From the NCBI GenBank assembly GCA_029379385.1, contig CM055607.1, positions 29,013,235 to 29,077,234 on the forward strand: a stretch of DNA of 64,000 bases, in the 5' to 3' direction. Every line of letters begins with the position of its first letter. Positions within the stretch are counted from its first letter, which is position 1. Shown in pieces: positions 49,244-61,088 of the stretch. The stretch comes from Quillaja saponaria (Eukaryota; Streptophyta; Magnoliopsida; Fabales; Quillajaceae). The notes below the pieces were generated by a model. The model was not told the origin of the DNA and searched no databases. It was given only the letters and a program-made list of their open reading frames with translations. The position numbers and the translations under genes are program-made.

Positions 49244-50690
49244 ATTAGCAGGCTAGCAGCCATTAAGATGCATGCTATTCCTTAATTTTGAACATGAGTT
49301 TTAAAATTTGAAGAGTCACATTGGGATTAAAAAGGGGTGGATTATTACTGAAAATATCATATGCTCATTCTTTATATGCATGGCAATGAATCGAAAGCGC
49401 CAATATCCAGCCTGATCCGAATTCGACAAAATTAGTTCAGGTCTAATTTGATCCAAAATAGAAAAAATTAATTTGATCCTATATGAAATAGGTTTATTTT
49501 GTATTTATTTTTTAAATTTTTTTTTACCTTCTTTGTGTTTATCTGCTATGATGATAATTGAATATAATCTACGGATTGTTTAGACATATAAAAAATACGA
49601 TTCGTTTGTATGCAACTCAATAAATCAAATTTTCAACCTAACTATTTATTTTGTGTAGCTCAATGACAAAAGGACAAAAAAAAAAATTGTGCAAATTTAC
49701 AAATAAATATTTGATATTCTCATTGAAATTAAGTGTTTAAATACGGTATTAAAAAAATACATTTGAGTTGTGGGGTGCATTCTCCCATAAAATACATTCT
49801 TAATTTTATGCTTACAACGATAGAGGCTCCATAGCAGTATATATGATCGGGTTCAATGTATATCAAAGTTTTGCGTTGACTTGTAGCAATTTCAATATCA
49901 TCCACACATCCCAATTGATGCTCCCCTCTCATCAATTGACTTTTAAATATGATGTTTTGGTCAACTATGAATATATATTAATTATCACTTCAATTTATTT
50001 GTTGTAACATGGTTTATTTATTTGTCAAGACTGCTTAATTATTATCATTTTTATTAATTAGTTGTGAAACTTTTATAATTATTTGGATAAACAAAAATTT
50101 GACATGTTCAAAGGGATATAAAACTTGATCTATCAGGAGAAATATTATTAAGTATTAATTCCTTTATATAAATTAATAATTAGTGGTATGTCACTATTTT
50201 CTATTGTAGCTTGTTTGAAGTAAGTATTAAATTCAATTATTGGTTATTAATTTACAATGTTTTAATTAGTAGTAGAACAACATCAACTAAATTAGAGGCA
50301 CAGTTAATGTTAATGGTTAATTATCCAGCTTAGTCTAGTCTTCTGAATTTCCTATCTTACTTATGTCATGAAATGAGAATAGTAGAAAATTAAGATTAAA
50401 CACAGAGAACTATGATGTGTTTCTGTCTTTGACCTAGTCGATAGAATATATATAGTACCAGAAATTCAAAAGATAGCACCTTTAATTTATATGTAAGCTT
50501 TCAATAAAATCCAATTCTCATAACAATGGTAGCCTAATCCTAGTTGAAATTAGAAACAAAATATGAAATCTAGACTAAAAAGGGTTCCGAATGGTGACAT
50601 AATCCATTGAATTTGAAATATGAATCTTATCGGCCAAAAAAATCTCAACAACTCATTAGTTTTAGTATAGAATACTCATGCTCAATAGGA
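49244..50690. other. AT-rich intergenic region
   Basis: No supported gene, RNA or clear repeat. Confidence 0.5.
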
Positions 50691-51830
50691 ATCCCCCACG
50701 TGGACAGCTCTCATCCAATGGGAACTCGCCATGTGGAGATTCTGGTTGTCCAATTAATGGGTGACACTTGTAGGGCATATTTGAGTCTTATATAAACTGT
50801 GATATAAGAAAAAGAGTCAAGCTTGGTTGGTGGTATTGTGATATTTTGAGAGGTGATGTGCTCTTATAATTCTCTTATAACTAGTTTTTAAAAGTTATAA
50901 CAGTGTTTGATAAAATAATGTAAAAGTTGCCATCAATAAATAAAAGTCACAAATTAGTATTTTGTAAATTCATTGTAAAGTTGTTTTAAAGATTTAAATT
51001 GACTATAATAGATATTGATAACAAAAAGAGAGATAATTAATCTATTGTATTAATTAATAAAAAGATAAATATGAATTTTCATTACAAGTTGAGATTATAT
51101 TAGCATTTTAAATTTTTGAGAGCAAAAACTAATTTTTAAAAATACCCTCAAAACACACCTAATTTTTAAAAACTCAGAACAGAAACACTCTTTTATTTTT
51201 TACCAAATATAAAAAATCTTGACTTATACTCTTATATTCTTCATAAACATAAATATCTACAAATATTATTAAACCAAGTCTTAAATAGGTCGTATCTAAG
51301 TGAGAAATGGGAAAGAAAATCACGGAAGAGCCGAATCAAAATGCAACTAAGTAGGTCGAGCACCAACGATTGGATTGAGCTTTGCTATCAAGTTCTTAGA
51401 AGTGAAAATGAAATTCTCAAGTCCCTTTACATGGACTGAGAGGAGGTAGCCTCGGTGGTCATGCCATATCCCCATTCACCGCGTGGTATCAGGTCAGCTC
51501 ATACGCAACTCGAATTTAATGCTTGGCCTCAGTAGGCCACAATAGACGATCTTTAATAACCTCTGGAAGTGGGTCTAAGAGCCCGGTCAACAAGCACCAT
51601 GGAAAACCTAAGCGACTCCAACCTATAGCTTAGCATGGCATTACCTTGTGCAGACGTTTTGACTTTGAAGCGCGACCTTAGCTGCTCAAAAGCCTCCACG
51701 TGGACATGGGTTCATCCAATGCGAACTCACCACGTGGGGATTCTGGTTGCTCAATTAATGGATTAATTCACCACATGGTAATTATGGTTGCCCAATTAAT
51801 AGGTGAATTCTTAGGAGTGAAGGTAAGGAT
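50691..51830. repeat. Dispersed direct repeats in a GC-richer segment, probable transposon remnant
   Basis: The phrases CCACGTGGAC, TCATCCAATG and GATTCTGGTTG occur in the same order at 50697-50755 and at 51697-51755, and a third partial copy follows at about 51770-51805. The stretch 51340-51690 between them is less AT-rich than its surroundings but has no long frame. The pattern fits the ends of a decayed element about 1 kb long; the class is unknown. Confidence 0.45.
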
Positions 51831-54800
51831 TCTATCTTGTAACACTACAATTTCTCACTTGTCCTTTCACTTTAACCGATTTGGTCGTCGGAGTATTTTC
51901 TACTCTAGATACATTAACAAACCCAAAGAACAGCACATCCCGACCACCGAGGACAAGATCTAACCTACCCCATATTGCACTAACACTTAGAACATGCAAT
52001 TATAGAAAAACTCTTCTCATTATCTCATATTACATACCTCCAATCCAATCATGTAGTATAGTTATTAATTACTAGTATTTCAGGACATAAATATGTAATG
52101 CATCATGCAACATCCCATTCCCTTAGAAGGCTGATGAGAAAGCAAATAACCAAAGAAAGTTTCAATGGAACCCACATTTCAAATTCCCATGTACATGTTA
52201 GCTAGGGGCTTATCTTTTTACCATAAAAAGGACAAATTTTGTTATGCTAAACGACTTAAGCCATTAAATCAAAGGATATAAATGGATCTTCTTCCTTTTT
52301 GCCATTTCGAAAGAGAGAGAGAGAGTTCCAGTCCCAACTCCAAAGGGATGGAGAAGGGTTGAAGCATTAACTTGTGGACACCATTCATTTTTATATCCCA
52401 CAACTCCCAAAAAATTAATTCTTTTAGAATTCACATCTCCTTAATTTAGGCCAAACAATTGGGACTATGGGTAAAGATGGAGAAAAAGGATTTTGCTATA
52501 TTTAGCATCTATATAAGTTTTCAATTCAATAGATCCTTAATTTTAGGGAGGGGTCTGCAGGTCCAATATGGGCCTTCATATTTTCCAGACTTTATTCAGA
52601 AAAAAAAAAAACTTTAATTATTGAAAGTAGAACCCATGAGCCTCCTTTTCCAGTTTCTAAATATAGTAAAACTTGATAAGTGATATGGTTAGAGAGCTTT
52701 TCCCAAAGTTTTCAGTTTCAGCTGTCAAACAAAACACAGAATATTTAGACAGTTTCTAGCCTTTCTGTATCAGCCTCATCATAAGCTGCTCCTCCCAAAG
52801 TTTTTTTTTTTAATGTTCTTAAATAATATTTTAACCCTATAAAATTATCCTTGACTTTCTTGTTGATTATATTTTTTTGAAACAAAATTTTTCTTGAAGT
52901 CTATCATATATAGGACTGTAATTGCTTCCTTCCTTTTTTTTGTTTTTTTAATAAGTAATAAGTTATTAATAGTTTTAAAATTGTCACCTAAATCTCATAT
53001 TTTTTATACGCGTTTCATGTGCACATACACACATAAACTAACAAATTAGACTAAGTCGATTTTTCAATAAATTATTTTCATATGTACATAATCAATACAT
53101 GAATAAATGGTTAACATTTTAACTTATTTTCTCACAAAGTTACAAGTTACTCACATATGTAATTAACACATTAATCATCACATCTCTGCCGGTTTACTCA
53201 AAAAGTATCTAAAATGTAAGTAGTAAGTAAATCGACACTGTCTCAGCCATTTTACTTATATTTATTAGGACTTAGTCAATTTTATTATAAATTATTTTTA
53301 TATCTAATTAATATATGAATTGGACTTAACTGATTTTCTAAACATAATTATTTATATGCAATGAACATGTAAATAATCACCACTTTAACCCCCTTCTTTT
53401 TTTTTCCTCATAAACTTATTTTTATAATTTGTTTGAAAGAAAATATAATTTGTTAACTCTTGGCTCATTTACATCTCTCTTGACATAGTGCTTTGTATTT
53501 GTAAGTGGACTATGGACCACAACATCAATTACGCCCACCTTTTTCGACTATCCAAATTCCTAATGAAGAACCAAAATTTAGATGGGCCAGTCGAAATTCA
53601 GATGGGCTTCGTCTTTATGACTTCGACAATGATAGCAATTTAAATCAAAGTTGTCTGCTTGTCTTGTATCAACAGAAGGATAAACAAATTTTAGTTTCAG
53701 CGAATGAGAGGCTGACTGCGGATGCGTCCCGTTTGGCACGTCACAATTGATGTTCCATGCGTTTTAGACTACAATTACACTTTTTTTTTTTTCATTCTAT
53801 TTTTTGACTTTATTCTCTTTTTATTTATCTATTAATAAAAAAAAAATTAACAATTGTTAATGGTAGCAACTATTAAATTTTGATAACAAAAAATAATTAT
53901 AAGTCTGTCGAAAGTAAAATTTAAACATAAAATCCTCTTTGGTTTAACTATAAAATAACATGTTTATTTTGATAACAAAATATATTGTAAACTAGTCAGT
54001 ACGTAAGTTAGGAAAAAGAAAAAAAAAAAAAAAAAACTAGTTAGTACGTAGTGTAATGTGTTATTCTTTTCTTTTTATCCATTAAATTTAATGTATCCCT
54101 AATTTTTAAAATCGGGTCAAATTATCTTGAGTTCCTTTTTTTCAAAGATCATAATGTATCCGTAATTAAATAAATTGCTAATTAATAATATATTAGAGAC
54201 AAAATAGGTGTATATTTTTTTATTCGCTTTTAAAATCCCACTGTATAATTAGTGTTAACTATATAATCCATAGCATACATGCACACTAAAAAACACAAAA
54301 CAATAGAGGAAGGTTTTTATTTATTTATTATTATTTCTTGGTTTTCCTTTCAAATTGGTTTGTCTTGAGCAGAGCAGTAGAAGATTTTATTTTCATACAA
54401 AAACACCAAAAAGAAGAAAACTAGAGAGGAAGAAAAAGTGGGTCACAGGCTGTAAAGATAAAGACAAAGACAGGTCAGGGGTAAGGAGCCAGGGTCCCCC
54501 ATCTATATAGAACTTAGAACCAGCCATATAAATTGCAAGAATCAATGAAGCATTCTTTATTGTCGACCTTACAGTTACAGGCCTTAAATTTGGTCCTAGC
54601 AGTCAAATTTTGCTATTGAAAAACCACACAGGATCCACCATATATGGGCACTTTAAACCAAGCAGTTTCAATGTAATTTTTCTTGGTCACATATGGTGGT
54701 TAAAAAAATAAAAAAAATAAATATAGTAGTTCTATTTTCTTAATTAGTGTTGTGTTGTTAATTCTGATTTATAAGAAATTTACTAGTTTGTATAAATTAT

Positions 54801-55379
54801 TTGTTTGCAAAGGTGGGTTACTGCACAAAATAGACACATGCCAAACAAGGAGACACTCTTTACAGGGAGGCAATTGTTGAACAGTTATGCATGTAATCGC
54901 GTGCAAATGGGATTAAAGAAAGTTACAGCCTATAGTACAGAGAACCCCAATAATTGGGAGGCAATCTCTGTCGTCCCGCCTGTACTTTTTCTTTTTCTTT
55001 TTTGCTAATATCTTTCCCCTGTACTTGAATAGTAAATTTTTTTTTTTCTTTTCTGAGTCCATTTTTTACTAAAATATTAAGATCAATTATTATTTAAAGA
55101 AAAATATAAGAACAACTTGAAATAAATAAGGTAGCATAAATACAGAACACTACAATATAGACAACAAGGCAATAACTTTATTTGTGCCACTGTCCAAACA
55201 AAAACCCATACCCACATGCATTCATCTAATAAGCTGCTACACAAAATTAACAAAAAGCTGTCACCAAATACCAGATAACCATATAATAAATTATTGCAGC
55301 AACTCAAGTCGTTTGGATAAAGACATAAAACTAGCAAAATAATATATGTATTATAAAATTACTGATTTACCATAATGAT
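51831..55379. other. Intergenic region
   Basis: No gene I can support. The 81-codon frame at 53505-53750 and the 67-codon frame at 54805-55008 are the only somewhat protein-like ones, and neither matches a family I know. Poly-A/T runs are common. Confidence 0.45.
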
Positions 55380-55535
55380 GTTAAAAAATTACTTGTTAAA
55401 TTTCTAGAAATAAAAATTTTATAATATTTATTACAATAATTAATCATAATTTTTTATTTATTACATAAATTATTACTTATAAAAAAATTTAATTTTTAAT
55501 AACTAAATTTATTATAGCTTAACATGCATTTCAGG
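55380..55535. mobile_element. Degenerate copy of the 6194-6376 MITE
   Basis: Aligns with the interior of the element at 6194-6376 in the same orientation: ACTTGTTAAA, TTCTA-AAATA, TTTATTAC, AATCATAATTTT, TATTTATT, CATAAATTA and TTTATT-TAGCTTA blocks occur in the same order and spacing. The outer TCTAACGAG ends are not recognisable, so it is older. Confidence 0.6.
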
Positions 55536-56072
55536 CAGCAAAAAGACAGTACCAAGTTGTTCACCTATTTTCAAAGAAAATGAATCAAACAGCAACATAA
55601 ACACCTAATCATTCAGGGGCCAAAATCCACACTACTTAAATATTAGCAGTTGCTAATGATACTTACAGAGTAAATTCCAACAATGCAGGCATGGCATTAT
55701 TCCACTCTATCAGCCTTCAAAAGAAACAAAACAGCAGAGATTTTGGATAGAATTAATTACTAGTACTACATGTAATAAAAATAAGAGATTCAGCAAATGT
55801 TAACTTTAACCACAGCCTACAAAATTACAAATGGACAAGGGCTCATTACCATAATGTTTGAAAAGGAAAATCCTACTGAGATAGTAAAATGCAAATCCAC
55901 AAAAACAACCACCTTCAGTCAAGGTCATACATCATACCAGAACCCAACTCTGGCTGTAAAACAATGAAAGTAGAACAAGCTCCAGTTGCTCGGCGTCCTC
56001 TTTGACTTACAAAGAGAGGTAAATACTGCAAACCAATAATAATAAGAGAATTGCAGAGGAAACTGGGTTCGA
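55536..56072. other. 3' flank of the MCTP3/4-like gene
   Basis: Non-coding; the part near 56072 should hold the 3' UTR of the minus-strand gene. Confidence 0.45.
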
Positions 56073-58400
56073 TTATAACATGCAGTCAGTTCTTGCCGGC
56101 AGCCTCCTAAAGAAATTCAGTGGCACTGAAGGAAGCTTATGACGAAACCTGGGATGTCTCAACACATAAAATCCAGTCAGAAGGGCCACAACTTGGAATG
56201 GTGTAACATATAGAACTATGGCAGCAATCAAGCAGAAAATCACAAATAGGGCTGTAGCTCTTGGGTCCCTCCAGCTGAGCAGAGACTGCAACCTCTCCCC
56301 TTGAGTAGCCAAGTCTCCGACCACTGTCTGTATTCTACCAGCAATACTTCTCAGCCGATCGTATCTCATCCTCACAATATCAGAAGGTCTGGAGGTAGGG
56401 AATGTGTCGAATTCTTCATCCAGTTCATCAGGATGTGCAGAATCTGCATGAGATAGTCTAGTGTCCATGTGAGGAGGATGCCTTGGCCTCCACCTATAGT
56501 ACCAAATTCCAATCAAGAAAAGGTACAGGAAAATTGTAGGCAAGATAAGCTCTGGGTACATGACCAGTATTATAAACAAGATATGAATAAGAACTGTTGT
56601 GATGGGATTTTTCCAATGGCAGATCTGATCAAACCACTTCCCTACAGCAATTACCCCACTTAAAACTCCAATAATCCGGGAAAAATTAGCTTTGCTTCTT
56701 CTCATACTCCACATATGGGAACCCACATCCAGCATATACTCCACTATCTCTTTTCTCAATGGTGGCTCAGCACGACTCAGCCTCATTGAAACAATCTGTG
56801 TTGCTTGATGTCTCAGGCTATCTAGCTGGCTGACAGTCAGCGGATGAATATAGTGCATTTTTGGCAGCAGTGGGTGTGTGTACATGTGCATCATGTTGAG
56901 CAAGGAAGAACAAGTGAACCTTACAGCTAAATGAATTTCACCCATTTTCTTCACCCCAGATGGGTGTAGCACTAGAAGGGGGTAAGAGTGTGTGTAAACC
57001 CGATCAGTTTCAAGGGTGGAAAGACGAATTCGGACCTTCCCAATCCTTGAATCTTTCCCCCCTCCACCCTTATCTCCTCCGTGCAAATGACAGTTATCAA
57101 ACACCCCAATTGTCACGACAGTGCAAGGATCAAAAACCTCCCAAGTATATTGCTCGTTCCACTTGGGTGTAAAACTATCAATGATTGTCCTTGTCCGCAC
57201 CCATTTCTGCCCATACTTAGCCACACAATAAGCATCTGTTGTTCCGCGCCCATCTTTTGTTTTCATTGGCATTAAACCCTGAGCATTCAAGATACCCAGT
57301 TCTAGTACACCAATATTGGACTTCCACAACTGTTTAGCTGTTGGTCGAAGATCACTGCTGTAATGAGTGGATTCATCAAGAACATGATACCCACCTTCTA
57401 AACAGATTCTCATATGTATCCTGCTTGCAAACTTAATTTCCTTCTTCTTCTGTTCCCCTTCCACAATTACATGTTTCTCTAGGTTATACCACCTAGTATT
57501 CACAGCCTTGTGATCTAACCTCCTGTCCAAGTACTGTAGGGGAATTGCACACCTCCCCAATACTTCATCTTTGTTGGGCGCAACTCTGTCTTCCACACTC
57601 AAAATCAAAGGTTCCTCAAACGGTTCTGCAGCTACAAACATCAGGTCCTCATTCCACATTGGATTAATAGTCCTACTCTGAGAAATTCTTGTTTTCAAAG
57701 CCTGATTTCCCAATATGGCCTTAACAAAAACATCTGGATACCTACCCTTATCACTTGGTTGCAAGTCCTGAGCCTCAATCACATTAACCCTCAAATACCA
57801 CAGCTTAGGAGACAGATACACCTTTGACCGAATAGTAGATAGAGCATCAGCTCCACTAACTGTGGCTGCATCCGAGTGCCATGCTTCAGGAAATGCTTCA
57901 TCAGCTTGGGTGCCCATCCAAACAGCTAGCATTAGCTCTCCCTTCGCCTTATCGCCCTTCCTATCCTCCAATCTATACCACTGTGGTGCCAGAGGACTAT
58001 CAGGAGGAACCCTTTTTGGAATTTCATTAAGATCAAACAATACACGACCAATGAAATCATCTTTCACTACATCCTTATCTTTCACTGTAACCTCTAGTAC
58101 TGAAGCCTGAATTCGCTCTTTCGAGAAAGCAAATACTTGGCTCCATTCAGGATTACTTTTCTTCTCAAAGTGCCTGGTGGTACCTTTGTAGTTTCCCATC
58201 TTAACCTCAACATATGGGTCACAACTACCAGTAACATCCTTCCCAGGCAAGTCTTTAGCCTTAACAACCCGAACATAGAGGTACTGCATTTGCTCAACGA
58301 GGTCATAGGTGCTTGTAAGCTTGTCTCCTGTGACCTTTCCCCCACCAAGATGGGGGTTGGTCTCCTTCAGTAAAAAGTCTTCAGGTGGAGGCCTCAGCAT
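56073..58400 (-). CDS. MCTP3/MCTP4-like multiple C2 domain and transmembrane protein
   Basis: Single coding exon, 775 residues, start ATG 58400, stop at 56073. The N-terminus (PPPEDFLLKETNPHLGGGK) and C-terminus (RRLPARTDCML) match Arabidopsis MCTP3/4 as I recall them. Three C2 domains (about residues 38-165, 200-330, 365-500) keep Asp-containing calcium loops (SCDPYVEV, TTDAYCVA). The C-terminal PRT_C region (from about 620) has two hydrophobic hairpins, one around VMYPELILPTIFLYLFLIG and one around FCLIAAIVLYVTPFQVVALL. MCTP3/4 sit at ER-plasma membrane contacts inside plasmodesmata and affect trafficking of mobile factors and meristem function. Length is normal and the frame is clean. It faces the opposite way to the FTIP1-like gene 27 kb away and has an intact version of the segment broken there. 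Confidence 0.94.
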   Translation of the reverse strand: MLRPPPEDFLLKETNPHLGGGKVTGDKLTSTYDLVEQMQYLYVRVVKAKDLPGKDVTGSCDPYVEVKMGNYKGTTRHFEKKSNPEWSQVFAFSKERIQASVLEVTVKDKDVVKDDFIGRVLFDLNEIPKRVPPDSPLAPQWYRLEDRKGDKAKGELMLAVWMGTQADEAFPEAWHSDAATVSGADALSTIRSKVYLSPKLWYLRVNVIEAQDLQPSDKGRYPDVFVKAILGNQALKTRISQSRTINPMWNEDLMFVAAEPFEEPLILSVEDRVAPNKDEVLGRCAIPLQYLDRRLDHKAVNTRWYNLEKHVIVEGEQKKKEIKFASRIHMRICLEGGYHVLDESTHYSSDLRPTAKQLWKSNIGVLELGILNAQGLMPMKTKDGRGTTDAYCVAKYGQKWVRTRTIIDSFTPKWNEQYTWEVFDPCTVVTIGVFDNCHLHGGDKGGGGKDSRIGKVRIRLSTLETDRVYTHSYPLLVLHPSGVKKMGEIHLAVRFTCSSLLNMMHMYTHPLLPKMHYIHPLTVSQLDSLRHQATQIVSMRLSRAEPPLRKEIVEYMLDVGSHMWSMRRSKANFSRIIGVLSGVIAVGKWFDQICHWKNPITTVLIHILFIILVMYPELILPTIFLYLFLIGIWYYRWRPRHPPHMDTRLSHADSAHPDELDEEFDTFPTSRPSDIVRMRYDRLRSIAGRIQTVVGDLATQGERLQSLLSWRDPRATALFVIFCLIAAIVLYVTPFQVVALLTGFYVLRHPRFRHKLPSVPLNFFRRLPARTDCML

Positions 58401-58920
58401 TTTTCAGGTTCAAAGTACAGATCCAATTCGAACTAGTTGAAGTTGAACAGTTCAATCTTATGGTGGCAGGAAACCGAGTTTGAATAAATTCAAAGGTGCC
58501 CAGAAACCTAAAAATCGGAAAAACAGTCAAGTAGCCGTTAAAGGGCAGCAAACCAAGAAACCTAAATATTCGGAAAACTTTAAAATAGCCAAACAGAAAC
58601 AGATACATTATACAAGCTGGAAACCGATGCAACTCACTACGAGAAAAAGAAAAAGCAAAAACAAAATCCGGCAAATCTAGATCTCTAATAACATGAAGAG
58701 TTCAGAGGTTCAGAAACAAATACCTTAACACAAGTACCGTCCGAGAAACCCAAGAGCTTTTTTCGAAGCTTCAGATCCGACTGTTCACCCCTGCAAATAA
58801 ATTAATCAGAAAACGTAAAGTTAAAGCGTACAATCAGTGAAATGTGATTGAAAACATTGTACTCCATATGCAGAAAAAAAAAACCTGTAATTCAGCTTGT
58901 CCGTTTGGTTGCCGAGAAAA
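58401..58920 (-). promoter_or_regulatory. 5' UTR with two likely introns, MCTP3/4-like gene
   Basis: Splice-like signals upstream of the ATG suggest leader exons 58401-58507, 58724-58790 and one ending at 58885. Borders are CAG|GTTT at 58885, TTTGCAG at 58791, AAG|GTATT at 58724 and TTTTTAG at 58508. Several short ATG frames lie within. Transcript data would settle it. Confidence 0.5.
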
Positions 58921-60352
58921 TGCAGGAAAATAAGAGATAGAATGATTTTTAGGTAAAATGTTTTCTGTAATTTGAGTTCCCGATAAGCAACAATAGTCCC
59001 TCACTGTAGGCGAGTACGTTATTTTCTAGGGAAAAAATTAAATAGTTCATCCATAAGCGACCCAACAAAGAGTCTGCAACGTTTAACAAAAGCATCCATA
59101 CAGGCTGGTTTTCTTTCAATGCATGATATTCTTCTCATTTTCTCCATATTACCCAGAAACCAAACAGATGGTCAAGAAAACAGAAAAGGGTAATTTCCAA
59201 ATAAATGAATAATAATGCTTCAATGAGAAATATTCTAAAATGAAGAAAAGAAAAAGAAAGAGGTTTATGTTTCAGAAATAAAATGCGAAATTTTTTAAAA
59301 AGGCCTAGAGAATACCTTAGCCAAGAAACGAAACCCAAATGGGTTTTATTTATACCCCAACTAGTTTCTACGGATGGAGCTCATTGGACAGAAACAATGG
59401 AGGTGGATTTTCCTGGATTCAAATCAAAGAGATAAGGATGAAATGAAACTAGTGAAGGGGAAGAGATAGAGAGAGAAAATTCTGAAGGGCAAGAGGTGGG
59501 TTTCTTTTCTTTTTTGTGGCTATAGGGTACCGGGGATGTTTTTGCCTTTGGGTGGGTTGGGATCTGATGAATCTGTGAGAAATATACAGCAAAGTTCCTC
59601 TCTATCTCTGTCTTGCTTTTATGTACAGTGCTTAGGCTCTGTTGCTATACAGGGTAGTCCAATGGCGGTGGACCCGGGTCATACGTGTGAGGAACGACGG
59701 TTGGTTCTTGCACGTGTAGTTGCCGTTTATGTTTTTGTTCCAAAACATCCCTGATGTGGGTGCGTCGGTCGTGTAATGTCATTGGATTCTCACGTTTTAG
59801 GGGTTTTATTATTATTTATTTATTTTAATTTTTAATTTAAATTGGACATTCATGGTATTATTTTAGCCTTTGCGCTTTTGGAATATTGTTGTGTTGCACC
59901 GTTGGCAATTTTGGTTCGCTTGTCTACTTCTAAAGCAAGTTAACACTACCTGACCCACTAAAACTATGCTTTTATTGACTAGACTACTAGATTGCAATTA
60001 ATTCATACAATTGCAAGGACATGCCTATAAATTGTGTTTGACATTTTTAGATGTTAATGTTTTAAGTTTCACATTAAATTTAGACATAGACCTTCTTAGT
60101 TGTGGATGTGACAAGAGGGACTATACTTAACTTTTCTATTTTAATAATATAGTTCTTTTATTAATGTCTACTTATAAAAACTTATTTGTTGTATATTCTT
60201 TCAATTATTTTATTTTTTATATAAATGTCAAAATGGAAAATAAGTAAACAATGAAATTGTCTTAATGGAAAAAAAAGGCTATATAATTATCACTTAAAAT
60301 TTTTTGTTCATAATTAAAGGCGTTTATTCTCATCAAAGAAAAATAAGTAACC

Positions 60353-60386
<34 letters not shown>

Positions 60387-60523
60387 AGAGGTGCATTGCC
60401 TCTTTATTTTTCAAAAGAAAATTATTAACTCAAATTGACTAATCCTTTGCTTTCAAACTAAAATTGTGTTCCAAATATGGAAGCTTTAGAAAAACTGAAA
60501 ACTGGCATGGAGAAATATTGACG
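58921..60523. other. Promoter side of the MCTP3/4-like gene and intergenic DNA
   Basis: No supported gene. GA-rich sequence near 59460-59480 may be part of the promoter. A TA microsatellite of about 13 units lies at about 60357-60384. Confidence 0.5.
60357..60384. repeat. TA microsatellite
   Basis: Uninterrupted TA run of about 13-14 units. Confidence 0.85.
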
Positions 60524-61088
60524 TGAAGTCACTGCACCACGTGGCTCTTGAAGTAAATAAATAAATTTAGGCCACATGATGCAATTAAGACACCTCAAAA
60601 GTTCACTCATCTAAGTTAACTCAATCTAAAAAAATTAACTCATCTCACTAATCTAACCTTAACCCACCTTCTCTTTTGAGATCAGACTTTCTTTCTCCAT
60701 GCTCTGACTCTTGAGATTCTAAACACTATCATTTTCACTTGTGTGCTGCTCATTTGAGTCACCAGCAACGACCCTACAAATGCAAAAGCCTAAATCTGCT
60801 TTCCTCTCCAAAAATCCCTTCTTGGCTTTCATTCAACTCACAATCAGACCCAAATCTAAAATGTCAAAGAAATGCCACGAGTTATTAGAACTTCCATCAT
60901 CTGTTCTATGGAGAGATCACTATTATGTATACGGTCCATAAATAAAAAACAATTGAGTTCCTCAACGTCTCTTTCTCTGATTTACCATTTCATATTCATT
61001 CATAGTAGGAAAGCTAGTAGCTTTTTAGTGAAGAAGATGAGACGGATCCTAAACAAGGTTCATTGTATTTTTCATTTGGATTAATTGT

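Noticed and set aside
49729..49935. 68-codon frame on the minus strand.
   Set aside because: No family match, no neighbouring exon signals; ordinary chance length for this DNA.
53505..53750. 81-codon frame starting MDYGPQHQLRPPF.
   Set aside because: Somewhat protein-like but no recognised domain, no splice partners and no promoter signal; not enough to call a gene.
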